A stretch of 64,000 bases of DNA from JAGOEY01 sp017997515 (GCA_026314275.1 CP111109.1:310001-374000); one strand, 5' to 3'; counted from the first letter of the stretch, positions 25,088 to 34,972 are shown. The notes: a model not told the origin generated them from the sequence alone. Numbers and translations are program-made.

Positions 25088-26160
25088 GCACAGCAACGTC
25101 GACTGCCGAACCGGCTGCCGCAGCGGCCATGGGCCGTTTTGAGCGCTACCTCACCGTCTGGGTGGCGCTGTGTATCCTGGCCGGTATCGCCCTGGGCCAG
25201 CTGTTCCCCACCGCCTTCCAGGCCATCGGCGCTCTTGAAGTGGCCAAGGTCAACATCCCAGTCGGGCTGCTGATCTGGGTGATGATCATCCCAATGCTGC
25301 TGAAGATTGACTTCAGCGCCCTCGGGCAGGTGAAGCAGCACTGGCGCGGCGTGGGCGTCACGCTCTTCATCAATTGGGGGGTCAAACCCTTCTCGATGGC
25401 CTTGCTGGGCTGGTTCTTCATCCGGCACCTGTTCGCGCCGCTGCTGCCTGCGGACCAGATCGACAGCTACATCGCCGGGCTCATCCTGCTGGCTGCGGCA
25501 CCTTGCACGGCGATGGTGTTCGTGTGGAGTCAGCTCTGCAAGGGTGACCCGTACTTCACGCTGTCTCAGGTGGCGCTGAACGACGCGATCATGATCGTGG
25601 CCTTCGCTCCCCTGGTCGCCGTGCTGCTGGGTCTGTCATCGGTGACCGTGCCATGGGACACGCTGCTGACATCCGTGGGCCTGTACATCGTGGTGCCGGT
25701 GGTTTTGGCTCAGTTGTGGAGAAAGCAGTTGCTCAGCAAGGGGATCGCTCATTTGCAGAGCATGACCACACGACTGGGGCCGTGGTCTATTACTGCACTG
25801 CTTCTGACACTCGTGCTGCTGTTTGCTTTTCAGGGTGAAGCCATTCTTGAGCAGCCGCTGGTGATCGCCATTTTGGCAGTGCCCATCTTGATCCAGGTGT
25901 TTCTGAACTCTGGACTGGCCTACCTGTTGAGCCGCCGTTTTGGTGTGGCGCATTGTGTAGCGGGTCCATCAGCCCTGATCGGTGCCAGTAACTTCTTTGA
26001 GCTGGCTGTGGCTACGGCTATCAGCTTGTTCGGGTTCAAGTCGGGTGCCGCGCTGGCCACCGTGGTGGGCGTTCTGATCGAAGTACCGGTGATGTTGCTG
26101 GTGGTGGCTGTGGTGAACCGGTCGCGCCATTGGTACGAACGCGGTCTGGTCAAGGCCTGA
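25084..26160 (+). CDS. acr3: ACR3-family arsenite efflux permease
   Basis: 358 residues with about ten membrane helices. The conserved Cys in AAAPCTAMVFVWSQL and the acidic residue in GASNFFELAVATAISLFG are hallmarks of ACR3. It exports arsenite using the proton gradient. Last gene of the ars operon; translation is coupled to the preceding arsC. Confidence 0.95.
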   Translation: MSTATSTAEPAAAAAMGRFERYLTVWVALCILAGIALGQLFPTAFQAIGALEVAKVNIPVGLLIWVMIIPMLLKIDFSALGQVKQHWRGVGVTLFINWGVKPFSMALLGWFFIRHLFAPLLPADQIDSYIAGLILLAAAPCTAMVFVWSQLCKGDPYFTLSQVALNDAIMIVAFAPLVAVLLGLSSVTVPWDTLLTSVGLYIVVPVVLAQLWRKQLLSKGIAHLQSMTTRLGPWSITALLLTLVLLFAFQGEAILEQPLVIAILAVPILIQVFLNSGLAYLLSRRFGVAHCVAGPSALIGASNFFELAVATAISLFGFKSGAALATVVGVLIEVPVMLLVVAVVNRSRHWYERGLVKA

Positions 26161-26280
26161 GTCTGCTGTATCGCTGTGCAGGGGCTGTCCTTCAATGGAC
26201 GGCCACCCGCAGCAGCAATGCTCCCCTCAAAAGATGGCGGAGGCATCCAGTTCGACCTTGGCGATGCGCGTACGAGCTAG

Positions 26281-27428
26281 GGCAACGCTGATCAAGTATC
26301 GGCATTGGAGTAATTTCGGGCAGCCCCGCCCAGTTTGGACGCAGCGCAGGCTGGGGTTGGCGGCCCAGAGGGCCTTGTACAGGCCCTTGAGCCCGTTTTT
26401 GGCCCCTACGGGCGCACCTGTGCCATCAGCCTTTGGCGGCCGAGGAAGATGTTGGCCAGTGCCAGGGCAGTGAACGCCCGCGTGGCATTCTTGTGCAGCC
26501 CCACATAGCGCACCTTGCCAAAGCCCCACAGCCGCTTGATCACACCAAAGACATGCTCGACGCGGGCACGAATCCTGGATTTGTTGCGGTTCTTTGCACG
26601 AGCCACCTCATCAACGAGACCACCAGCGCGGCGCGTGCGCTGATTGGTGAAGTCTTTGGCGTTTGGAGCTTTACCCGCAATCAACGCCTTCTGACTGGCA
26701 TAGGCTGAGTCGCCATACACGCGCCGCTCGTTGCCATGCAGCAGTTGTGGCAGCGGGTGCTTGTCATGCACGTTGGCGGCTGTGACGACGGCGCTGTGCG
26801 CCAAGCCGCTTTGGCTGTCCACGCCAATGTGCAGCTTCATGCCAAAGTACCACTGCTGGCCCTTCTTGGTCTGGTGCATCTCGGGGTCGCGTGCCTTGCC
26901 TGCATTCTTGGTTGAACTGGGCGCGCCGATGATGGTGGCATCCACGATGGTGCCGGTATGGACCTTGAAGCCTCGCTGCTGCAACTCCTGCCCCACCTTG
27001 GCAAACAGTGCTTCGCCCAGTTTGTGCGCATTGAGGAGCTTGCGAAACTTCAAGATAGTGGTGGCGTCGGGTACGGGCTCACGGCCCAGGTCGATGCCTG
27101 CAAAGCGGCGCAGGTTGGCACTGTCGTACAGGGCTTCTTCACAAGCCAGATCGGCCAGGTTGAACCAATGCTGAATGAAGTGGATACGCAGCATGCGTTC
27201 CAGACCTATGGGTGGGCGGCCGTTGCCTGCCTTGGGGTAGTGTGGCTCGATGACCTCGCACAGGCTGGACCAGGGCACGATGGCCTCCATGGTTCTCAAG
27301 AACTCGTCGCGCCTGGTGGGCTTGCGGTAGTTCTCAAAGCTTTGGTCTGCGGCCATGGCGAGGGTTTGCTGCTTCATCGACCTGTAACGCAGCACCACGC
27401 AGGTGCGTGTACCTTAATCAGCGTTGCC
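26281..27428 (-). mobile_element. IS5-family insertion sequence, 1148 bp
   Basis: Ends GGCAACGCTGAT and ATCAGCGTTGCC are inverted copies, and the element is bounded on both sides by CTAG (26277-26280 and 27429-27432), the YTAR-type target duplication of the IS5 family. One intact transposase gene lies inside. It separates the ars operon from nhaA. Confidence 0.88.
26406..27398 (-). CDS. IS5-family transposase
   Basis: 330 residues. N-terminal DUF772 region (FENYRKPTRRDEFLRTMEAI, GLERMLRIHFIQHWFNLAD), then a DDE nuclease: TIVDATIIGAP (first Asp), VYGDSAYASQKA (second Asp), RARVEHVFGVIKRLWGF (Glu). No interruptions, so the element may be active. A start a few codons downstream (MKQQTLAMAADQ) is equally possible. 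Confidence 0.93.
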   Translation of the reverse strand: MVLRYRSMKQQTLAMAADQSFENYRKPTRRDEFLRTMEAIVPWSSLCEVIEPHYPKAGNGRPPIGLERMLRIHFIQHWFNLADLACEEALYDSANLRRFAGIDLGREPVPDATTILKFRKLLNAHKLGEALFAKVGQELQQRGFKVHTGTIVDATIIGAPSSTKNAGKARDPEMHQTKKGQQWYFGMKLHIGVDSQSGLAHSAVVTAANVHDKHPLPQLLHGNERRVYGDSAYASQKALIAGKAPNAKDFTNQRTRRAGGLVDEVARAKNRNKSRIRARVEHVFGVIKRLWGFGKVRYVGLHKNATRAFTALALANIFLGRQRLMAQVRP

Positions 27429-27481
27429 CTAGGGCACTCGTGTACTACGGTTTCACTTGCCCAAAACGACGCTGTAGTCCG

Positions 27482-28855
27482 TCATGGTGTCCCGATACGT
27501 GGGCGTTTTGCGCGGAGTTGCCTCGCGTACACCATGCCCCAGCCCAGGCCCAGCAACGCTGCCACCAGTGAACCCAAGAGCACGCCTAGCTTTGCAGCAC
27601 CGAGCAGGTTCTCATCGGCAAAAGCCAGCATGGCAATAAAAATCGACATGGTGAAACCAACGCCGGCCAGCAACCCAGTCAAGCAGATTCCACCCCAAGA
27701 TACGCCTGGTGGAAGACTGCACCAGCCCAGTCGAACCATGAGCCAGCTCAGGCCGATCACACCCAGCGGCTTGCCTGCAACAAGGGCGAGCGCTACACCG
27801 ATCATCACCCACTGCGGTCCTTCGGCCGATAGATCAATACCGCCCACACTCACACCGGCATTGGCCAGCGCAAACAAAGGCATGATGCCAAAGGCAACCC
27901 ACGGATGCAGTGTCATCTGGACCCTGATCACCGGAGGCAGGATCTCACGCTGCGCCAGGCGCAGCTCACGCAGAGGGGGGGACAACCCGGTTACATCTTT
28001 GGCGTTATGGGAATTCCGCTAACGCAAATCGTTGACGACCCGTGAAGCGACATGCAGAGGGTTTTCGCGCGTACGGGTGGACAGCACGGGCGTCATCAGG
28101 CCAAGAACCACACCAGCGAGAGTGGGGTGGGCACCGGTCATGAGCAGCCCGGTCCAGACGATGGCACCCGGCACCACATAGGCATACGCAGACCCAATGC
28201 CCATCTGCTGGAAGCCCAACACCATCAGCACCCCCAGGGACGCCATAACGAAGCCGCTGTAATCAAGCCCGCCGGAATAGAAGATCGCGATGATCAGCAC
28301 CGCAACGATGTCATCAATGATGGCCAGGGCCAACAGAAAAACGCGCACGTTGCCGGGGATGGACCGCCCCAGGAGCGCCAGAATTCCCACGGCGAACGCG
28401 ATGTCGGTGGCGGTGGGCACGGCCCAGCCATCCTGCCGGATCGGTTGTGCGTTCAAGGCCAGGTAGATCAACGCAGGAACGATGACACCGCCCATTGCGG
28501 CTGCCATGGGCAATGCCGCCTGGCGCAGGCTACGCAATGCACCCTCGTGGATTTCTCTGCGGATCTCCATCCCGACGACCAGAAAGAAGATCGTCATCAA
28601 GGCATCGTTGATCCAGAAATGCAGCGTCTGTGAAAAAACGAAGCTCCCCACGCCAAAAGACACTGGCGCGTGCCAGAGTGCGTGGTAACTGGGGGCCAAT
28701 GGGGAGTTCGCCCATACCAGGGCGATTGCAGCGGCTATCAGCAATACAACGCCGCTGAGGGCTTCGATGTGAAGAAAACGCTCCAGGGTGGCGAAGGCAC
28801 GTTCGGCCAAAAGCTGGGCACGCGGCAGGTCCTGCCGTGTTCGGGATGGGTGCAT
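27482..28855 (-). pseudogene. nhaA: Na+/H+ antiporter NhaA with an internal amber stop
   Basis: One reading frame encodes a complete NhaA of about 457 residues, except for a TAG at 28021-28019. The first part holds the key TATDIAFAVGIL and LAIIDDIVAVLIIAIFYSGG (the ion-binding Asp pair); the second resumes in the same frame with SPPLRELRLAQREILPPVIR to the C-terminus. At the stop a CAG to TAG change (Gln) would explain it. NhaA extrudes Na+ for protons. The first 280 residues might be made but would lack the last helices. Start ATG 28855 (MHPSRTRQDL) or GTG 28909. Confidence 0.85.
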
Positions 28856-28909
28856 GGTCGCAGTAACTCCGCGTGGCGGCCCGACCAACGCATAAACCTG
28901 TTTCGCCAC

Positions 28910-29188
28910 GGCATGCGGCTAACACCCAGCACGCATTTTACCAAACGATGAAAAAGATGCGCCCTCAACAAGCATTGCCGCCGTTTTGCATGGACTCTCC
29001 CTTCAACTGAACACGGTAGCCCAGCTATGGACAAGCGCGGCCTGCCGTCCCCGTGCTGCCTTGCACCTTTTGCCGTCGATGGTGATGTTGCTGCCACGCG
29101 CAGGGCGGGCACTGGGCACCAGGCGAATGTCCAGATGCACTGGTTTGCCAGACAATACGAGGCCTGACCGAGCCCAAGCACCAGCCCC
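28910..29188. other. Gene-free gap between nhaA and folA
   Basis: No gene or terminator recognised. CTATGGACAAGCGC at about 29031-29044 is identical to a segment of the MITE-like element at 13827-14091 and may be a relic of that family. Confidence 0.3.
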
Positions 29189-29674
29189 ATGCGCATCAAC
29201 CTCATCCTCGCCCGCGCCTCCAATGGCGTCATCGGCCTCAACAACCAACTGCCCTGGCACCTGCCCGAAGACATGGCGCACTTCAAGCAGCAGACGGCGG
29301 GGGCACCCGTCATCATGGGGCGCAAGACCTGGGACTCGCTGCCACCCCGCTTTCGCCCGCTGCCCGGTCGGCAGAACGTGGTGGTCACGCGGCAGGAAGA
29401 TTGGAACGAAACGGGCGCTCTGCGCTCATCCAGCGTGCAGGATGCGCTATCTTTTTGTGAGCAATCACCCGAGGTGTGGATCATCGGTGGTGCACAGATC
29501 TACGCCGCCGCCTTGCCCCTGGCCCACCGAGCCGTCATCACCGAAATTGGGCAGGATTTTGCAGGCGACGCCTACGCCCCGGTGTTCGACGCGTCGTGGC
29601 ACGAGACGGCCCGCAGCTCCCACATTTCGGCCAACGGCCTGCCCTACAGCTTCGTCACGCTGGAACGCCGCTGA
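29189..29674 (+). CDS. folA: Dihydrofolate reductase
   Basis: 161 residues. Reduces dihydrofolate with NADPH. Recognisable are the N-terminal LILARASNGVIGLNNQLPWHLPED, GRKTWDSLPP and WIIGGAQIYAAALP. folA normally lies next to thyA in this group; here 6.3 kb of arsenic, IS and nhaA DNA separates them. A short stretch around 29415-29465 resembles a diverged family B repeat within the coding sequence. Confidence 0.95.
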   Translation: MRINLILARASNGVIGLNNQLPWHLPEDMAHFKQQTAGAPVIMGRKTWDSLPPRFRPLPGRQNVVVTRQEDWNETGALRSSSVQDALSFCEQSPEVWIIGGAQIYAAALPLAHRAVITEIGQDFAGDAYAPVFDASWHETARSSHISANGLPYSFVTLERR

Positions 29675-29698
29675 ACGCCACGGCGGCGCAACCCTCCC

Positions 29699-31123
29699 AT
29701 GAAACGCTACGAAGCCCTGGCCGCCGACATGGCGGAGTCCATCCGCACCGGCCTGCTGCGCCCGGGTGACCGCCTGCCTTCTGTGCGCCACACCAGCACC
29801 AGCCGGGGCGTGAGCCCGTCCACCGTGTTCCAGGCGTATTACCTGCTTGAAGCGCAGGGCCTGGTGCGGGCGCGGGAACGCTCGGGCTACTACGTGGCGG
29901 GCGGCGCGCTGCAGGTGCCGCCGGAGCCGGAGTTCACCTCGCAGCCGCAGGACGAATCCCTGGCCGTGGACGTGAGTGAACGCGTGTTCGACATCCTCGG
30001 CACCAGCTCTGCGCGCGACGTGGTGCCGTTTGGCTCGGCCTTTCCCAGCCCCTTGCTGTTTCCGCTGGCGCGGCTGGGCAAGGCGCTGGCCAGCAGTGCG
30101 CAGTCGCTGGACCCGTGGAGCACGGTGGACGACCTCACACCCGGCAACGCTGCCCTGCGCCGCCAGATTGCGCTGCGGTACCTGGCCGACGGCATCAACC
30201 TGCACACCGACGACATAGTCATCACCAACGGCGCCCTCGAAGCGCTGAACCTGTGCCTGGCGGCGGTGACCCGCCCGGGCGACTCGGTCGTGGTGGAATC
30301 GCCCACCTTCTACGCCGCGCTGCAGGCGCTGGAGCGCCTTGGGCTGGAGGTGATCGAAGTGCCCACCCACCCGCGCGAGGGCATTGACCTGACAGCACTC
30401 GAGCACGCCATCGTGCGCCACCGGCCCAAGGCCTGCTGGCTCATGACCACCTTCCAGAACCCGCTGGGCAGCCTGATGCCCGAGGCCAAGAAGAAAGACC
30501 TGGTGGCGCTGCTGGCGCGCCACAACCTGCCGCTGATCGAAGACGATGTGTACGCCGAGTTGTACTTCGGCACCAAACGCCCGGCCCCGGCCAAGGCGTT
30601 TGACACGCAGGGGCTGGTGATGCACTGCTCGTCGTTTTCGAAATGCCTAGCCCCCGGTTACCGCATTGGCTGGGCCGCGCCCGGGCGGTTCACCAAAGCC
30701 GTGGCGCGGCAGAAGCTGACCACCACGCTGGGCGCATCGGCCCCGGTGCAGGCGGCACTGGCGCACTACCTGGAGCGCGGTGGCTTCGACAAACACCTGC
30801 GCAGCCTGCGCCAGACACTGGCCGCCCAACAGGCCACATTTGCGCAGGCCGTAGGCCACCATTTCCCGCCCGGCACACGGGCCACACGGCCGGCCGGTGG
30901 CTACTTTTTGTGGGTCGAATTGCCCGGCACGGTGGATGCACTGGAGATCCACCGGCAGGCCTTGGCGCTGGGCATCAGCGTGGCACCGGGGCCCATTTTT
31001 TCAGCCAACCGCGCCTTCACCCACTGCCTGCGCCTCAACTACGGCCATGTGTGGGACGCGCGCGCAGAGGCGGCCATGGCGACCCTGGGGCGGTTAGTCA
31101 CCTCGCATTGTTCGGGCGGCTGA
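29699..31123 (+). CDS. MocR-type regulator: GntR DNA-binding domain fused to aminotransferase
   Basis: 474 residues. GntR winged-helix at residues 1-70 (IRTGLLRPGDRLPSVRHTST, SPSTVFQAYYLLEAQGLVRA) followed by a fold-type-I PLP domain; the PLP Lys is in SSFSKCLAPGYRIGW. MocR proteins such as PdxR and GabR use PLP as effector rather than as an enzyme. The target genes are not evident, since the neighbours are unrelated; it may regulate itself. Confidence 0.88.
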   Translation: MKRYEALAADMAESIRTGLLRPGDRLPSVRHTSTSRGVSPSTVFQAYYLLEAQGLVRARERSGYYVAGGALQVPPEPEFTSQPQDESLAVDVSERVFDILGTSSARDVVPFGSAFPSPLLFPLARLGKALASSAQSLDPWSTVDDLTPGNAALRRQIALRYLADGINLHTDDIVITNGALEALNLCLAAVTRPGDSVVVESPTFYAALQALERLGLEVIEVPTHPREGIDLTALEHAIVRHRPKACWLMTTFQNPLGSLMPEAKKKDLVALLARHNLPLIEDDVYAELYFGTKRPAPAKAFDTQGLVMHCSSFSKCLAPGYRIGWAAPGRFTKAVARQKLTTTLGASAPVQAALAHYLERGGFDKHLRSLRQTLAAQQATFAQAVGHHFPPGTRATRPAGGYFLWVELPGTVDALEIHRQALALGISVAPGPIFSANRAFTHCLRLNYGHVWDARAEAAMATLGRLVTSHCSGG

Positions 31124-31295
31124 CTTCGGCCCCATCACGTCCAAGACAAGGAGGAGAGCTCCATTGACGTCGATCCCTTGCAGTTTCACGCGCAGTCCGC
31201 TCACCGTATTCTTGTGCACACAGGCACATCCGCAGGGTATAGCAGGATGAGGTTGATAGATGACGGCACGAAAAAAGACGTGCACACTTCTCTCC

Positions 31296-32213
31296 ATGCG
31301 CCTGCAGTTTTCCTTCAACCTATCCTGGTGTGTGGCAGTACTGTGTACGGCGGCCTGGGTTTCGGTGCGGGCACAGGACATTCCCTCTGACAGCTCCGCA
31401 GCGACCTCTCTGCGCCAGGAGGCCTTGGCCTATGAACACGGTGAAGGTGTGGCACGGGACCCGGTCCTGGCAGCTGCCCTGTACTGCAAAAGTGCTCGCC
31501 TGGGTGATGCACAGGCCCAATACAACCTGGGATGGATGTACGCCAACGGACGGGGGATTGAGCGAAGCGATGTGACGGCCGCCTTCTTCTTCAACGCCGC
31601 TGCTGAACAGGGGCTTGAAGTGGCAGGTCGCATGTTGCAGGTGGTAGGGGGTGTGACCCCCGAGGTACCCGACTGCATGCGCCCACCGCCTACCGTCGCG
31701 TCGACCCTGGGCACAGGACAACCCAGCGTTGATTACCGGCGCGTCGCACCCCGGAAGATTTTTGAGCTGGTCACGAAAATGGCCCCCCAGTACCAGGTGG
31801 AGCCGCAGCTGGCACTTGCGATCATCGCGGCTGAATCGAACTTCAACGCCCAGGCCCTGTCCCCCAAAAATGCCCAGGGCCTCATGCAACTGATCCCGGA
31901 GACCAGCGAACGGTTCAACGTCAAGAACCCCTACGACCCGGCCCAAAATATCCGAGGGGGCTTGACCTACCTGCGCTGGCTGCTGGCTTATTTCGAGGGG
32001 GATATTGCCCTGGTGGCCGCAGCGTACAACGCCGGTGAAGGCAAGGTGGAGCGCTACCGGGGGGTCCCGCCTTATCTGGAAACACAGGCCTATGTCCAGC
32101 GTATCCTCCGGGCCGTCGGTGTGACAGCCCACCCCTTTGACCAAACCGTGACACGGCCGTCACCCGCGCTGGCCCGGATCCGCACGACGGTGCAGGCGAA
32201 GTCCGCACCGTAA
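31296..32213 (+). CDS. Sel1-repeat plus SLT lytic transglycosylase
   Basis: 305 residues. A signal peptide (MRLQFSFNLSWCVAVLCTAA..., cleavage near VRA) is followed by about two Sel1-like repeats (residues 35-105: AQYNLGWMYANGRGIERSDV) and a C-terminal SLT domain, with the probable catalytic Glu in IIAAESNFNAQALSPKNAQG and LVAAAYNAGEGKVERY. It would trim peptidoglycan in the periplasm, with Sel1 repeats for protein partners. An upstream start at 31260 would add a poor, basic prefix. Confidence 0.85.
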   Translation: MRLQFSFNLSWCVAVLCTAAWVSVRAQDIPSDSSAATSLRQEALAYEHGEGVARDPVLAAALYCKSARLGDAQAQYNLGWMYANGRGIERSDVTAAFFFNAAAEQGLEVAGRMLQVVGGVTPEVPDCMRPPPTVASTLGTGQPSVDYRRVAPRKIFELVTKMAPQYQVEPQLALAIIAAESNFNAQALSPKNAQGLMQLIPETSERFNVKNPYDPAQNIRGGLTYLRWLLAYFEGDIALVAAAYNAGEGKVERYRGVPPYLETQAYVQRILRAVGVTAHPFDQTVTRPSPALARIRTTVQAKSAP

Positions 32214-32456
32214 TGAGCCCCGGCATCGAATCGACCCCAAGTGCCCCTGCATTTTTGGCCTGTATTATCACAAGCCGCATGCGCAGAACACCAGCGGAGT
32301 CAGCCTGGGCCTGGGCCCCACGCGTGCAATTGCGCACAAACACCAGAGGACGTTCTTCTGTTGGAAAGTACTCCGGAAGGCTGCGCGTTCAGGCTGCAAC
32401 TGCCACTGGCACCGCCACACAACGGCAATATTGCTTTACAAGGATGATTTAGTTTG

Positions 32457-33221
32457 ATGCGACTCGCCACCTGGAACGTGAACTCCCTGTCGGTCCGCCT
32501 GCCACAGGTGCTGGACTGGCTGGCAACCAACCCTGTTGATGTGCTGGTGCTGCAAGAGACCAAGATGACCGACGACAAGTTTCCGCATGCAGCCTTTGCG
32601 GCAGCCGGTTACCAGTCGCAGTGGTTTGGCCAGAAGACCTACAACGGCGTGGCCCTGCTCAGCACAACCGAAGCCATCGACGTGGTGAAAAACATCCCCG
32701 GCTTCAGCGACGAGCTGGCGCGGGTGATCACCGGCACGGTGAACGGCGTGCGGGTGATTGGCGCGTATTTCCCCAACGGCCAAGCTCCGGGCACCGAGAA
32801 GTTTGAATACAAGATGTACTGGCTCAAGGCCCTGCGCGACTGGGTCAAGGCCGAGCTGCTGGTGCACCCCCAGCTGGTGCTGATGGGTGACTACAACATC
32901 ACCTTTGACGACGCCGACGTGTGGGATCCGGTGGGCCTGCAAGACACGATCCACTGCACGGAGGAAGAGCGTTACCAACTGCGTGCGCTGGTGGCACTGG
33001 GCCTGACCGACAGCCACCGCCTGTTTGCGCAGCCCGAGAAGTGTTATTCGTGGTGGGACTACCGCGACGCCGGCTTTCGCCGCAACCGCGGGCTGCGTAT
33101 CGACCACATCCTGGTCAGCGAAGCCCTGAAACCCCGGGTCACCAGCTGCGTGATCGACAAACTGCCACGCAAGAATGAACGGCCCAGCGACCACGCGCCA
33201 GTGGTGGTGACGCTCGATTAG
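32457..33221 (+). CDS. xth: Exodeoxyribonuclease III
   Basis: 254 residues. Metal-dependent AP endonuclease/3'-5' exonuclease of base-excision repair. Motifs: LATWNVNSLSVR, VLVLQETKMTDDKF, GDYNITFDDADV, RIDHILVSEAL, PSDHAPVVVTLD. The stop codon lies at the beginning of a family B repeat. Confidence 0.95.
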   Translation: MRLATWNVNSLSVRLPQVLDWLATNPVDVLVLQETKMTDDKFPHAAFAAAGYQSQWFGQKTYNGVALLSTTEAIDVVKNIPGFSDELARVITGTVNGVRVIGAYFPNGQAPGTEKFEYKMYWLKALRDWVKAELLVHPQLVLMGDYNITFDDADVWDPVGLQDTIHCTEEERYQLRALVALGLTDSHRLFAQPEKCYSWWDYRDAGFRRNRGLRIDHILVSEALKPRVTSCVIDKLPRKNERPSDHAPVVVTLD

Positions 33222-33275
33222 CTATTATTTTAGGAGCTACCAGCGCATACCCTGCGTGCGCTAGAGGCCAATAAG
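33218..33275 (+). repeat. Family B repeat after xth
   Basis: TAGCTATTATTTTAGGAGC followed by CAGCGCATACC and CTGCGTGCGCTAGAGGCC; it includes the xth stop codon. Confidence 0.6.
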
Positions 33276-33287
33276 GCTCACATCACC

Positions 33288-33379
33288 CTTCCAGCAGACA
33301 CCGCGGGACTGGCTTTGCCAGACCGCTGGTGTCGCCCCCTGCAAGGGGGTTGGCGAGAGCGAAGCGGAGCCTGGGGGTG
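33288..33379 (-). repeat. Family A repeat (reverse) at the 3' end of ntrC
   Basis: Plus strand: CTTCCAGCAGACACCGCGGG, CGCCCCCTGCAAGGGGG, ending GAGCCTGGGGGTG four bases from the ntrC stop. As with other copies it sits at a gene end, oriented with the gene. Confidence 0.75.
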
Positions 33380-33382
33380 AGC

Positions 33383-34972
33383 CTATTCCAATCCGAGCTC
33401 TTGGATCTTACGGGTGATGGTGTTGCGTCCAATACCCAGTTTTTGGGCCGCCTCAATGCGGCGGCCTTTGGTATTGGACAGCGCGGTCAGGATCAGCCGC
33501 GACTCGAAGCGGCGCGACAACTCGTCCCACACATCGTGGCGGCCCGTGGCCAGCAGGCTCAGCGCCTCGGCTTCCAGGCCCTGCTCCCAGGCGCTGCTGT
33601 CAGAGGCGGGCAGCGCGGTTAACACAACCGCCTGGCCGTCCGCGGGGTCAGATGCCTCTGCCACTCCCAGGCCCACCGCTGAAACCGTACCAAAACTGGG
33701 GCGCAGCGGGGTGTCCACCGGCGCATCCATCGGCACTTTCACCCGCACGGGCTCTGCGGCCACCAGCACGGCGGGGCCCGCCTCAGGGGCCACAAACGGC
33801 TGGCTGGCCAGCACTTCCGGCGGCAGGTCCTTGGGCTCGACCACCTGGGCCGGGGCCATGACGGTCAGCCAGTGGCAGATGTTTTCCAGCTGACGAACAT
33901 TGCCCGGGAACGCAAAATGCCCCAGCCGCACCAGCGCTGCGTCGGCAATCCGTTTGGGCTCCACACCCAGCTGTTTGGCGCTTTGCTGCAGGAAGTGGCG
34001 CGTGAGCATCGGAATGTCTTCCAGCCGCTCGCGCAGCGCGGGCAGGCGCAGGCGGATCACGTTCAGGCGGTGGAACAAGTCCTCCCGGAAGCCGCCCTCT
34101 TTAACGCGCTGCTCCAGGTCCTGGTGGGTGGCTGCGATCACACGCACGTTGGCCTTGACGGCGTTGTGCCCACCCACACGGTAGAAGTGGCCGTCGCTCA
34201 GCACCCGCAGCAAACGGGTCTGCAGGTCGAACGGCATATCGCCGATTTCGTCGAGGAACAGTGTGCCGCCCTCGGCCTGCTCGAAACGCCCCCGGCGCAT
34301 GGTTTGTGCGCCGGTAAAAGCGCCGCGTTCATGGCCGAACAGTTCACTCTCCAGCAGGTCCTTCGGGATTGCTGCGGTATTGATAGCAACAAATGGCCCA
34401 TTGGCGCGCGGGGAGTGCTTGTGGAGTGCACGGGCTACCAGCTCTTTGCCGGAGCCGGACTCACCGGTGATCATCACCGTGACGTTGCTCTGGCTCAAAC
34501 GCCCGATGGCGCGGAACACGTCCTGCATGGCGGGCGCCTGGCCCAGCATTTCGGGGGTGTCGGCCATACGTTCTTCGGCCACTTCCTCGCGCTGGCTTTC
34601 CTCCACGGCACGGCGGATCAGCTCCACCGCCTTGGGCAGGTCAAACGGTTTGGGCAGGTACTCAAACGCCCCGCCCTGGAAGGCCGACACGGCGCTGTCC
34701 AGGTCGGAAAACGCCGTCATGATGATGACGGGCAAACCGGGGTGTTTGGCTTTGACCTTCTCGAGCAGGTCGAGGCCGGAGCCCCCCGGCATACGGATGT
34801 CGCTGACCAGCACCTGCGGGCCCTGGCTGTCGTCGTCGCTGCATTCGTCCAGCGCCGCCAGAACTTCACGCGGGTTGGTAAAGCTGCGGGTGGGCAGGTT
34901 CTCCCGCAGGAGCGCCTTTTCCAGCACAAAGCGGATGGATTGGTCGTCGTCTACTATCCAGATCGGCTTCAT
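33383..34972 (-). CDS. ntrC: Nitrogen regulation response regulator NtrC (NR I)
   Basis: 529 residues. Receiver domain (phospho-acceptor D58 in VLVSDIRMPG), AAA+ sigma-54 activator domain (GESGSGKELVARALH, GAFTGAQTM, GGTLFLDEIGDMPF) and a C-terminal Fis-type HTH (AAQKLGIGRNTITRKIQELG). An extra Pro/Ala-rich linker of about 70 residues lies before the HTH. Phosphorylated by NtrB, it activates sigma-54 promoters such as that of glnA at 38373-38389. The start at MKPIWIVDDD is preferred; an upstream ATG at 35029 would start inside the MITE-like repeat. Confidence 0.95.
   Translation of the reverse strand: MKPIWIVDDDQSIRFVLEKALLRENLPTRSFTNPREVLAALDECSDDDSQGPQVLVSDIRMPGGSGLDLLEKVKAKHPGLPVIIMTAFSDLDSAVSAFQGGAFEYLPKPFDLPKAVELIRRAVEESQREEVAEERMADTPEMLGQAPAMQDVFRAIGRLSQSNVTVMITGESGSGKELVARALHKHSPRANGPFVAINTAAIPKDLLESELFGHERGAFTGAQTMRRGRFEQAEGGTLFLDEIGDMPFDLQTRLLRVLSDGHFYRVGGHNAVKANVRVIAATHQDLEQRVKEGGFREDLFHRLNVIRLRLPALRERLEDIPMLTRHFLQQSAKQLGVEPKRIADAALVRLGHFAFPGNVRQLENICHWLTVMAPAQVVEPKDLPPEVLASQPFVAPEAGPAVLVAAEPVRVKVPMDAPVDTPLRPSFGTVSAVGLGVAEASDPADGQAVVLTALPASDSSAWEQGLEAEALSLLATGRHDVWDELSRRFESRLILTALSNTKGRRIEAAQKLGIGRNTITRKIQELGLE

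Noticed and set aside
34370..34395. Family B repeat inside ntrC (ATTGATAGC)
   Set aside because: The encoded GPFVAINTAAIPKDL is a conserved part of NtrC, so the short similarity is chance.
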